In this document: positions 1 through 7,879 of the stretch, one piece after another
How positions within the stretch are numbered: position 1 is the stretch's first letter
Layout of the letters: every line of letters begins with the position of its first letter
From: Cryobacterium sp. Y11
GTDB taxonomy: Bacteria > Actinomycetota > Actinomycetes > Actinomycetales > Microbacteriaceae
NCBI RefSeq assembly: GCF_002929535.1
Contig: NZ_PJJO01000047.1
Location: 1-64,000, forward strand
DNA length: 64,000 nt
Direction of reading: 5' to 3'
The notes under the pieces: model-generated
What the model saw: the letters and a program-made list of their open reading frames with translations, nothing else
The model's database searches: none
What the model was told of the DNA's origin: nothing
Translations under genes and position numbers: made by a program

Positions 1-5
1 TCTCA

Positions 6-60
6 GGGTTTTTGAGGGGGAATCAAGAGAAGTGCACTCTTGCTTCCCCCTCAAAAACCC
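6..60. repeat. Large near-perfect inverted repeat
   Basis: A 17-base arm (6-22) is exactly complementary to 44-60. After one mismatch (23 with 43) the stem continues with CAAGAG (24-29) against CTCTTG (37-42), leaving a 7-base loop that contains GTGCA. No T-run follows on either side, so it does not look like a standard intrinsic terminator. It could be a bidirectional terminator, the abutted ends of a lost insertion sequence, or a protein-binding or replication site. The structure is certain and the role is unknown. Confidence 0.7.
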
Positions 61-225
61 AACAACCATCATCTACGGGCGCCGCTTCAGAATGCCCTCT
101 TGACAAAACCCACCACATATCAGCTAGGCGTGTCCAGCTGAGGTAAAATTGACTGTGCACGTCGCTGCGCCCCCTGACTTAGCGGGTCGACCGCGTGATG
201 TGACCCACCGAGCGAGAAGGCCAGA

Positions 226-783
226 TTGACTGAACAGCGTCCCGATGACACGACGACTCCAGACGAACACGCCAGGTATGCCCTGGCGAGCAAGCTGAAT
301 TTGCTGCTGGATGCCGTCGCTGCTGAACGAGGTCACCCTCTGACCTACCGGGAGGTCGCCGCCGCCCTCGAAGCCCGTGGGGTGAGCCTGTCTCGCGCCC
401 GATGGTCGTACATGCTCAGCGGCAGCGGATATCTGGTCACCGACGAACCCCTTCTGCGGGGGTTGGCGGCATATTTTGAGATCAACGCCGACTATCTCCT
501 GGGTGGCGTCGATGTCGCCGAGCCCGAACGAATCGCGGCGGTGAACGAGCTGATCGCGGCCATGCGTGCCGCGAGAGTGCGCACCTTTGCCGCACGAACG
601 CTGGGCCAGGTATCACCCCCCACCCTGCGGGCGATCACGGAGATTCTGAACCAGGTAATCGATCGACCGGCCATTGATAAAAAAACTGACGAACCGGCTC
701 CCGGGGATAACCTCACCCCTCGAGAACAAGCCGCTGCCGAACGGAACCGAGATCTGCAGCCTCTAGCTGCCCCGCAAAAATGA
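226..783 (+). CDS. EspR-like helix-turn-helix regulator
   Basis: A 185-residue protein. Residues about 15-100 match the layout of the EspR/XRE-like regulators of actinobacteria: KLNLLLDAV, then the EVAAALEARGVSLSR recognition region, the YMLSGSG turn and a Leu-rich helix before YLLGG. The C-terminal half is helical and ends in a charged tail. The TTG start at 226 is chosen because GAGAAGG (214-220) is correctly spaced and no ATG or GTG fits better. It sits directly upstream of ImmA/IrrE-protease remains, a usual partner order on actinobacterial plasmids and integrated elements. It appears intact while its downstream partners are broken. Role as a local transcriptional regulator is inferred from family. 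Confidence 0.7.
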   Translation: MTEQRPDDTTTPDEHARYALASKLNLLLDAVAAERGHPLTYREVAAALEARGVSLSRARWSYMLSGSGYLVTDEPLLRGLAAYFEINADYLLGGVDVAEPERIAAVNELIAAMRAARVRTFAARTLGQVSPPTLRAITEILNQVIDRPAIDKKTDEPAPGDNLTPREQAAAERNRDLQPLAAPQK

Positions 784-1056
784 TGACCTGATCTTCCACG
801 CCAAAACCGATTCGGAACACCACCGGCAGTAAATCATTTGCCACGAACTGTCCCACATAATCTTCCGCTACGACGAGGCCGCCGGTCCGGCCCTGCACGG
901 CGTCTTGCTCAAAGCGGATGGCCGGTGAGAGCGTTCGGTCATTCCGATTTTCGCGATGAGTTCGAATTGGCGGCCGAAGCACTGGCCGATCTTTTGACCA
1001 ACGCGATCCGCACCAGCGCCAAGGAGCCCGAGGGGTTTGAGGGAGTCTTCGGATGA
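782..1056 (+). pseudogene. ImmA/IrrE (M78) metallopeptidase remnant
   Basis: In the frame of base 782 the translation gives DDLIFHAKTDSEHHRQ, an in-frame TAA (830-832), then IICHELSHIIFRYDE with the HExxH zinc motif of ImmA/IrrE proteases. This frame stops again near 933, and the C-terminal helical part (FGHSDFRDEFELAAEALADL) continues in another frame to the TGA at 1056. The N-terminal part of the family is missing; a TAG at 764-766 closes the frame upstream. So there are at least two stop or frameshift lesions. In intact relatives this protease follows an XRE/EspR-type regulator, as here. Confidence 0.7.
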
Positions 1057-1713
1057 TGCACCTCATCATCGCCTTTGCCCTCTGGGGACTCGTGGGCGCG
1101 CTGGCTATAGGCACCCGCCGGCAGCGGCCGCCTACTCCCTGATCCAATTCACCTACCTGGGCATCGTCGTCGCTCTGACGGGAACGATCTGCCTGCGCTT
1201 TGCAGGGCGAATGAGAATCCCCGCTCGTCGGCTCGGGTTCCGCGCATCGTGGGCGCTGGCTGCGGCGCCACCGTTCTCATCGTGCACAGCGTGGTGGGCA
1301 TGGACCTCGCGCACGTCTTCGGGGCGATGGCCCTCGTGGCACTGTTCGCGAGTGCTTACAACGTGCTGAACATGGCCGCGATCCTGCTCCTCTGTTTCGG
1401 TCTGTCCCTCCCGCCGATTCTGGGGTAGGTCGGCAAGAGGATCGACCGGCGGAATGTGCAGAGCGTTCTTCCCGACCTCACCCGAATCTGGAACGACGTG
1501 TTTGCCCAGCACGTCGAGTTGGGTGACGAGACTCACCGACACACCCCAGGCACGGCGTCGCGCGACGTCGACACCATTGTACACCGCACGCTGGTCGAAA
1601 TTCGTGACGCCCTCCTGTTCGACCCGAGGGCTCGTGACCGGCTCACGGATGAGGATCTCGCGTTGCTCACTGCGACCGAGACCCTCATCGGCGCGCAGAG
1701 CGCATCAGCGTGA
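1053..1713 (+). pseudogene. MAB_1171c-like membrane protein remnant
   Basis: An ATG overlapping the stop of the protease remnant opens MMHLIIAFALWGLVGALAIG, a first membrane segment, then a stop near 1140. Further hydrophobic segments appear in shifted frames (for example IQFTYLGIVVALTGTICL near 1142-1195). The last part, from about 1453, reads SVLPDLTRIWNDVFAQHVEL and DVDTIVHRTLVEIRDALLF. That resembles the cytoplasmic end of the multi-membrane-span proteins that follow regulator/ImmA pairs in Actinomycetota. Several frameshifts make it non-functional. The family call rests on pattern memory and gene order. Confidence 0.5.
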
Positions 1714-2470
1714 AATTCGGCTACGTCCTGACCGCGGGCGCTCTCGCCGTCGGGGACATCGCTGTTGCGAGCTTGGCCGTCGTCAGACAAGTCGTGAGAA
1801 CGGATGCGCCGATGCGCGAACCGTTCCGCGTGATCGCGGTCGACGACGTCGCTGCACCTCGGGCCGTGACCCTGCCATCGAACGCGGCGGCGCGGGCACC
1901 CGGCCAATACGCGATCTGGTTCGACTCCGGCCGCGGCTACGCGCAGCTCGGGCGGGTCATCGCCGTCGGTGAAGTCGCCTCCCACGTCACGCGCGAGCAG
2001 CTCCCGCGGTACTCCGCTTCGAGCAGGCCAATCGGCGCGGTGGAGCGGTGTCGTGCCGTCTCAGGCAACGGATGTCGGGCTGCCGTTCACCGCCGTCACC
2101 GCCGCGACCGCGCTCGGTCCCGCGCCGGCTTACCGCTTCGATGCTGCCTCCGATCGGCCACCGGCCTCGACATGGGCGATCCACATCCACGGTCAAGGCG
2201 CGACCCGGGCTGGCCCGTTGCGCGGCGTTCCGGTCGCCCACCGTGCCGGAATCTCGTCGCTCGTTGTTTCGTACCGGAACGATCACGAGGCCCCGAGCTC
2301 GCCCGATAAAAAGTCGATGCTGGGCCAGACCGAGTGGCGCGATGTAGACGCGGCCGTCGACTACGCCATGGCCCACGGCGCCGAAAGCATCATCCTCGTC
2401 GGCTGGTCAATGGGCGCGATGATCGCGCTGCAGCTCACCCGGTCATCCCGGCATCGGAAGCGTGGCCTTG
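1710..2470 (+). pseudogene. Alpha/beta hydrolase, frameshifted and cut by an IS3 element
   Basis: Starts with an ATG-overlap (ATGA-like coupling) after the membrane-protein remnant and has a hydrophobic N-terminus. GQYAIWFDSGRGYAQLGRVI is in the first frame. A frameshift near 2010-2025 moves the rest to another frame, with STWAIHIHGQGA (oxyanion region), SSLVVSYRNDHEAP, LGQTEWRDVDAAVDYA and the nucleophile elbow GWSMGAMIALQL. The gene stops being recognisable at about 2465, where the IS3 remnant begins, so the Asp/His part of the catalytic triad is lost. It belongs to the same decaying module as the regulator and protease upstream. Confidence 0.75.
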
Positions 2471-2509
2471 CCCCCGTTGAGTGGACACCTCACAAGAGAG
2501 AATGTTCAC

Positions 2510-2824
2510 ATGGGAAACACGCGCAGGTAGTTCACTCCTGAGTACAAAGACGAGGCCGTGAAGCTGGTGATCAACACCGGCAGGGCGATTGCGACCGTGG
2601 CCCGCGAGCTCGGAATCAACGAGGCCTCGCTGGGCCGGTGGGTCAGCGCTTTCAAGACCAGGAACGATACCGGAGAGACCGGAGTCACCGAGTCTGAACG
2701 GGCCGAGCTGCTCCGGCTGCGGAAAGAGAACGCAGACCTGAAACTTGATCGGGCGTTCCTAAAAAAAGCGTCCATCTTCTTCGCCCAGGAAGCATCGGAT
2801 ACGAGTGTAAAGCGTTCGAACTGA
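2510..2824 (+). pseudogene. IS3-family OrfA with early nonsense codon
   Basis: ATG at 2510 gives MGNTRR, then TAG (2528-2530), then FTPEYKDEAVKLVINTGRAI, the usual start of an IS3 OrfA helix-turn-helix protein (VARELGINEASLGRWV), and a leucine-rich coiled coil (ELLRLRKENADLKLDRAFLKKA). The nonsense codon falls in the first few residues, so translation could restart at the GTG at 2558, but the element is broken elsewhere. Confidence 0.8.
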
Positions 2825-3166
2825 TACTGGCGGAGAAGACCAACTTCACCATCACCCGCATGGTCCGCCTGCTCGAGGTGTCCCGATCGGGATACTACGT
2901 CTGGCTTGACCGGAAGCCCTCGAACCGCACGATTCGGCGGGAGAGCATCGAGCAGAAAGTAGCGTGGTTTCACGGCGACTCCGACGAGGTCTACGGTTCG
3001 CCGAGGATCCTCGCCGACCTCCGCGCCGACGGAGAGACCATCTCGCGCAAGACCGTCGCCAAGACCATGCAACGCCTCGGATTGGTGGGCATCTGCCCGA
3101 AGAAATGGAGGACCACCACGATCATCGACCACGCCGACGCCAACCCGGACCTGGTTCCGGGAGCTG
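2800..3166 (+). pseudogene. IS3-family OrfB, C-terminally truncated
   Basis: Overlaps the end of orfA in another frame, as expected for programmed frameshifting in IS3. It reads FELILAEKTNFTITRM, SRSGYYVW and the HTH_21 region with VYGSPRILADLRADG, up to about NPDLV at 3165. The rve/DDE catalytic domain that should follow is absent; beyond the junction the reading frame is the antisense of the opposite IS3 copy. Confidence 0.75.
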
Positions 3167-3690
3167 TCGAGGTGAAGTCACGCGTTCCGTCCTTGTCGAG
3201 CATGTGGTTCTGAATGTGCTCGGTTCTGGCGTCCGGGTCAACGGTCGTGGTCTTCTTCCACGCCAGCATTCGCACGGCCCGCAGGCCGCGACTGGTGAGG
3301 ATGGACCCGACAGTGCCGCAGGCGATGCTGACGCCCTCTTGGCTCAGGATCGTCGTGATCTGATCCCGGCCCGCCATGCCCTTCTCACGCGTGTAGACAC
3401 GCACCACGTGCGCGTCCAACTCGTCGTGGCGAACCTGCGTCGGGGTGGGCTTCGCGGGGATGAGCCAGCGGTAAAACGAGGCCCGCGAGACCTTCAATTT
3501 GCTGGCACATCCAGTCGATGGGAAACGAGGCCTTCTCCGCCAAGATGAACACAAAATAGTCGTTCATCGTTGCTTCGCAGCGAAGAAGGCGCTGACTTTT
3601 CCCAGGTTATTTCGAGCTCGGGATAACCCAGGAATTCGATCTCCCTCGATAGCTCAGCATTCTCAGCTTGTAAGCCTTGTATTTGGCCTA
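3160..3690 (-). pseudogene. Second IS3-family transposase remnant (OrfA tail and OrfB N-terminal half)
   Basis: Read on the minus strand, the OrfA coiled-coil tail (LQAENAELSREIEFLG) would run straight into KVSAFFAAKQR and a stop if a 26-bp insertion at 3607-3632 were removed. OrfB follows: NDYFVFILAEKASFPIDWMC, KVSRASFYRW, the HTH_21 region, then KTTTVDPDARTEHIQNHML and DGTRDFTS. It ends at the junction before the DDE domain. The reading frame changes once near 3500. Lesions: truncation at both ends, the insertion and a frameshift. Confidence 0.75.
3601..3632. repeat. 20-bp palindromic insertion flanked by CCCAGG direct repeats
   Basis: CCCAGG occurs at 3601-3606 and again at 3627-3632. Between them 3607-3626 is an interrupted palindrome: TTAT, two bases, CGAGCTCG, two bases, ATAA. 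Deleting one repeat plus the palindrome (26 bp) restores the conserved IS3 OrfA ending exactly. The segment is therefore an insertion with a 6-bp duplication, as left by excision of a transposable element that kept short inverted ends. The structure is seen; the mechanism is inferred. Confidence 0.7.
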
Positions 3691-3774
3691 CTCGACCGGG
3701 CCCGGTTCGCCAGCACCGCCGACCTTGGGAAGTTCCTCTTTCCAGACGCGAACGCACCCTCGCCGGCCCCACCA

Positions 3775-3930
3775 CCGCCCGAGCCCCGGGTCGGTGGGCG
3801 CCCGACCGTCATAACACCCGACACGCTCGCAGCAGCCAAAGCCCGACAGCAACGCGGCGAAACGCCCACCCAAATCGCCGAAGCCCTCGGCGTCTCACGA
3901 GCGACGATCTACCGCCACCTCAACCCTTAG
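3775..3930 (+). pseudogene. C-terminal fragment of a serine recombinase (resolvase/invertase)
   Basis: The frame ending at 3930 contains RVGGRPTVITPDTLAAAK and the helix-turn-helix TPTQIAEALGVSRATIYRHL. This is the DNA-binding end of Tn3-type resolvases and Hin-type invertases. The catalytic serine domain is missing; sequence upstream to 3690 is not recognisable. It is joined directly to a zinc alcohol dehydrogenase fragment 20-30 bases downstream. Confidence 0.75.
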
Positions 3931-3951
3931 CGCCAACCACCGTTCCATTAC

Positions 3952-4392
3952 CGGCCAGACCTCTGCCTCAACAGTGAAATCAACTTCTACGCCGGCCGCG
4001 AGATCATTGGAATCCAACGGGAAGGGGCGTTGGCTGATTACGTCGTCGTTCCGACGGCGAATCTCACGGTCATGCCCGATTCGATCGGCTTTCCCGAGAT
4101 CACGCTCATCGAATCGGCCGGAGCGGCCAATCATGCCGTCCGTGCGCTCGGCGTCTCGGCGGGCGACACGATTGTGGTGATCGGAACCGGTGGCCTCGGC
4201 ATGCAGGCTGCGCGTTTGGCCCTGGCCCGAGGTGCCCGCGTCGTCGCGGTCGACACGGATCCCGCGGCACGGCAGAGGTGTATCGATGCCGGGACACACT
4301 CCGCCTTCGACCCGGCGGACCCCGGTCTCGTCGAGTCGATCCGCACCACCTCCGACCGCACGAACTCGCCGATACGCATCGTCATCACACCC
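3952..4392 (+). pseudogene. Internal fragment of a zinc-dependent alcohol dehydrogenase
   Basis: One open frame from about 3952 reads LCLNSEINFYAGREIIGIQR, EGALADYVVVPTANL, then the Rossmann motif GTGGLGMQAARLALARGA and the NAD-binding acidic VVAVDTD. It ends after PIRIVITP at 4395. The N-terminal catalytic zinc region before LCLNSE and the C-terminal half after the Rossmann fold are both absent, so this is a piece of a gene of about 350 residues. It lies between a recombinase fragment and the IclR regulator gene, convergent with the latter. Confidence 0.8.
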
Positions 4393-4406
4393 TGAATCAC
4401 ACTCAA

Positions 4407-5195
4407 CTAACGCGTCGTCGCGTCCAGGAGGCTGGTCGCTTCGCGTGCACTCGCGATCACTGCCGTCACGAGGCCATCCTGCAGATCGTAGGCTCTGCTC
4501 GCCGGAGCCCATATGCCGACCGCTCCGAGAACATCGCCGTCTCCGGCGAAGAACGGTGCCGCAATTCCGACGATGCCAGTGTTGTACTCCTGATCATCGA
4601 GCGCCCAGCCGCGTTCACGGATTGCGACGAGATCACGATTCAGCGCATCCATGATCGCGGGCTGCTGGTGGAGCGGGACCACGGAGAGAGAGCGAGCCAG
4701 TACCGCGTTCCTTTGTTCGTCATCGAGGAATGCCAGCACCGCCCGACCGGATGACCGAACATGCTCGAGCCCGCTAAGCCCGACATACAGGCCCGTCGCG
4801 CGAACAGCCTGAGTCCCATCGACGAACGCCGTCAGAACTACGGCATCAACCGAGAGCATCGAAATCCACGCCGTTTCAGAGGTCGATGTCGAGAGCCGGG
4901 TGACGAGATCGTTCATCTGCTGTTGCAACGAGAACCCCCGCTTGAAACCGTCGAAGAGAACGGCAGCCTGGAACCCGATCCGCAGAGTGAGATCAGCATT
5001 GCGCTCGATGTACCCACGCGAGGCCAGCGTATTGAAAAGGTGGTACGAGGTCGTGATGTTCACACCCAGGCCTTCTGCGACTTCACGAATGGTGGGCGGT
5101 GTAGCCGATGTCGCCACCTTCTCGAGAAACGAGAGCGCCCGTTCCACCGTCTGCAGCGTTAAGGTGCCGACGGAGTTCTTTGTTTGGGGGGTCAT
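4407..5195 (-). CDS. IclR-family transcriptional regulator
   Basis: A 262-residue protein with the IclR layout: winged helix at about residues 12-75 (TLQTVERALSFLEKVA, TIREVAEGLGVNITTSYHL) and the GAF-like effector domain from about 90 to the end, with SSGRAVLAFLDD and GIVGIAAPFFAGDGD. It is divergent from the thiamine-diphosphate enzyme gene with about 130 bases between the starts, the classical arrangement for an IclR protein controlling its neighbour. The intergenic stretch 5230-5285 is unusually A+T-rich and probably holds both promoters. Ligand unknown. Confidence 0.9.
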   Translation of the reverse strand: MTPQTKNSVGTLTLQTVERALSFLEKVATSATPPTIREVAEGLGVNITTSYHLFNTLASRGYIERNADLTLRIGFQAAVLFDGFKRGFSLQQQMNDLVTRLSTSTSETAWISMLSVDAVVLTAFVDGTQAVRATGLYVGLSGLEHVRSSGRAVLAFLDDEQRNAVLARSLSVVPLHQQPAIMDALNRDLVAIRERGWALDDQEYNTGIVGIAAPFFAGDGDVLGAVGIWAPASRAYDLQDGLVTAVIASAREATSLLDATTR

Positions 5196-5323
5196 TCAGC
5201 CAAAGTTACCCTTTACCGGGCGTATCAGTTTACCTGCGGTGCGAAATATTAGTAGTATAAGAAATCTATTCCAGTATTTGAATTATGTATCTTCGTGGCG
5301 CGCATCACTCAAAGGAGAGATCA

Positions 5324-7102
5324 ATGAATCGGATCGATGCGACGGGCGCAAATGTTGCCACGCTTCCCGGCATCAAAACCCTGACGGGCGCGCAAGCCGT
5401 AGCTCACGTCATCGCGGCGCAGGGGCGTCCAATTGTTTACGGCATTCCGGGCGGATATACGATGCACATCTACGATGCCCTGTTCCCTCTGCAGGACAAG
5501 GTAGAAACCTACCTAGTGCGACAGGAATCGATCGCGACAGTAATGGCTGAGGCACAGGGCCGACTAACGGGACGGCCCGCCTTTGTGATAGGCCAAGGTG
5601 CTTGGGTGCTCGGCAACGCAGGCATTGGAATCATGGAAGCGCACCTGGGTGCGTCACCGGTTGTGCTCCTGATCGATGCGACGGACGGCGGTTCATATTC
5701 GCATCTCGGCCCGTACCAGGCGGGCTTCGGTGGGTACGGAGCCTACGATCTGGCCGCAGCGATGTCGGCGATCACCAAGCAGGTCTTTGTTGCCACCGAC
5801 CCCACACAGGCTCTGCAGATGACTCAACTCGCGGTGAAGCATGCAACAACCGGCGAACCGGGACCAGTGGCCGTGATCTTCCATGGGCGATCGCTCTTCA
5901 ACCATCTAAATCCGGGAACGGAGCCGCCAACCTACCTCGACCGCTCATATCAGGGACCGGAGTTGCCCACAGCGCCAGATACCACCATCACGGCCGCCGC
6001 AGACCTGATTCGCCGAGCGAGCAACCCGGTGATCGTGTCGGGTAACGGCACCCGGCTATCGAAGGCCGAAACACAACTCCTGTCGTTCGCTCAAACCCTG
6101 TCCGTCCCTGTTGCCACGACCCCAGCCGGCAAGGGCACATTCCCGGAGAACGACTCACTCGCAACCGGGGTCATCGGGTCATTCGGTCACGCCACCGCGA
6201 ACGAGGTGGTCGGCGGGGCCGATCTGGTCATCGTGGTCGGTTCGAAGCTCGGTGCAACAGACACCGCAAACATGCATCCTGCTCTCATCAATTCGTCGCG
6301 ACAGAAACTCCTCCAGATCGATGTCGAACCGCTCAACCTCTCCTGGACTTTCCCCGCCGACCTGCTGGTGCACGGGGACGCTGCGAATTCCCTGTCGCGA
6401 ATCGAAGCTCAACTCACCGGATATTCGGGCGGAGGTTTCAAGAGGGTCGATGCAGCGCGCAGGAACCACCCGTACTACAACCGGCCATACTCTTCGACAC
6501 CGGGCGCGCTCAGTGGCCGAGATGTTGTCACCGTGCTCTCTGAAGAACTCGCCGATAACGCTGTCGTCACCTGTGACGCGGGAGAGAATCGCCTGTTCGT
6601 GTTGCACGACTTCCAATCAAAGCAGGGCGGAACGATGCTGCAGCCGAACGGCGGTGGTGGAATGGGCTATGCCGTTCCGTCTGCGATGGCGGCCGCGGTG
6701 AACTTCCCCGGTCGGCCAGTAGTCGCGGTGTGCGGCGATGGCGGCATCGCCATGTCGCTCCACGGGCTGATTTCGGCGGTCGAGCTCGGTCTGAAGCTGA
6801 CCGTCGTGGTACTCGACAACAACATCCTGGGTTGGGTCTACAACGGCCAACGGGGACGCACTATCGCCTCCGAGTTCAAGGACTTCGACTACGCCGCGAT
6901 CGCTGATGCAATCGGTTGTGGGGCGATTCGGGTAGACACGCTCGACGGCTTTCGTGCAGCGCTCCTCGATGCACAACAGAATTCGGGCGTTAGCGTGATT
7001 GTCGCGATGACGACCAAATCCGACCGCTATCAGGACATTATGTCGTCGCTCAACTCGCATGATGTTTACGCAGTGCCGCAATTCGACGCCATTGACGAAT
7101 AG
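5324..7102 (+). CDS. Thiamine-diphosphate-dependent decarboxylase/synthase (acetolactate-synthase-like)
   Basis: A 592-residue protein of the three-domain ThDP family. The N-terminal Pyr domain has the conserved glutamate in YLVRQESIATVMAEAQGR (about residue 68). The central domain runs from about 200 to 330. The C-terminal PP domain has GDGGIAMSLHGLISAVELGL and VVVLDNN (from about residue 470), which bind Mg and the cofactor diphosphate. The ATG at 5324 is preferred to the in-frame one at 5285 because AAAGGAGAG lies just upstream. It is a single-gene unit controlled in all likelihood by the divergent IclR regulator. The family includes acetolactate synthase, benzoylformate decarboxylase, sulfoacetaldehyde acetyltransferase and aldehyde lyases; no active-site signature I can see fixes the substrate. 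Confidence 0.85.
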   Translation: MNRIDATGANVATLPGIKTLTGAQAVAHVIAAQGRPIVYGIPGGYTMHIYDALFPLQDKVETYLVRQESIATVMAEAQGRLTGRPAFVIGQGAWVLGNAGIGIMEAHLGASPVVLLIDATDGGSYSHLGPYQAGFGGYGAYDLAAAMSAITKQVFVATDPTQALQMTQLAVKHATTGEPGPVAVIFHGRSLFNHLNPGTEPPTYLDRSYQGPELPTAPDTTITAAADLIRRASNPVIVSGNGTRLSKAETQLLSFAQTLSVPVATTPAGKGTFPENDSLATGVIGSFGHATANEVVGGADLVIVVGSKLGATDTANMHPALINSSRQKLLQIDVEPLNLSWTFPADLLVHGDAANSLSRIEAQLTGYSGGGFKRVDAARRNHPYYNRPYSSTPGALSGRDVVTVLSEELADNAVVTCDAGENRLFVLHDFQSKQGGTMLQPNGGGGMGYAVPSAMAAAVNFPGRPVVAVCGDGGIAMSLHGLISAVELGLKLTVVVLDNNILGWVYNGQRGRTIASEFKDFDYAAIADAIGCGAIRVDTLDGFRAALLDAQQNSGVSVIVAMTTKSDRYQDIMSSLNSHDVYAVPQFDAIDE

Positions 7103-7879
7103 GATCCAGCACACGTATCCGCATGCAGCACCGAACGTGCTCGGGGTCAGCTCACGAATATTCTGAGGGAAGTCACGTGTCCACGAGATGCCATACTGTT
7201 GCTCAGACTCAGTACACTCATGCAAGAAGCGCGCGCGGTAGGAGTGCGTCGAGTTCCACAATGCTCATCGTAGATACGTTGAGCTTTGACAAAAAAGCTT
7301 ATCCATATCGATGCAGCAGTCTGCCGGCCTGCTGGAGAAGCCGAGGGCGGGCGTGCACTATCCGGGCGGTGTCGCTGATCTGCATGCCTGGTTCGGTACC
7401 GACGCTGCCTGTCGCAGACTATCTGGATTGGTTGCGGTGGCCGGACGGGTTCGCTGTCCTCACTGCGGAAGCGGGGTCGCGTGGTGGCTGGCCGACGGGC
7501 GGTACTCCTGCGGTGGCTGCAAACGTCGGGTCAGCGTGACCGCTGACACGATCTTTCATGGCACTGGCCTTGGCCCCATTAACTGTGTAGTTTGAGGCGG
7601 CATGGTTGATGATGACCTCGAAATCGGACACCAGCGCGCTGAACTTACACCGGGTACTCGGTCTGGGCAGCTCCCAGACGTCGTGGGCGATGCTGCACCG
7701 CTACCGCGATGTGATGGTCGTGCCAGCGCGGGAGAAACTCTCTGGCACAGTGGAGATGGACGAAACATTCACCGGAGGGGGCAAGCTGGCGAGTAGGGCT
7801 TGATGGTAGCGCCAGTCCGGCGACTTAGTGTGTAATCGCGTGACATCGTGGACGCTGGGTCTCATGGCTTCGTGCACAG

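Larger units (their letters stand above)
2478..3690. mobile_element. Two IS3-family remnants joined tail to tail
   Basis: The left part (about 2478-3160) is a plus-strand IS3 copy and the right part (about 3160-3690) a different, minus-strand IS3 copy. Both lose the C-terminal half of their transposase (the DDE core) at the junction. Homology to each family remains readable up to about 3150-3170, where both orientations share the same short sequence. The right copy is itself cut near 3690 by a serine-recombinase fragment. Neither copy can transpose by itself. Confidence 0.75.

Noticed and set aside
4012..4024. ATTGGAATCCAAC as a third copy of the TGGATCCAATA operator
   Set aside because: It lies inside a coding fragment, has an extra central base and no adjacent promoter.
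5285..5323. Upstream ATG for the thiamine-diphosphate enzyme
   Set aside because: The ribosome binding site AAAGGAGAG lies between it and the ATG at 5324.
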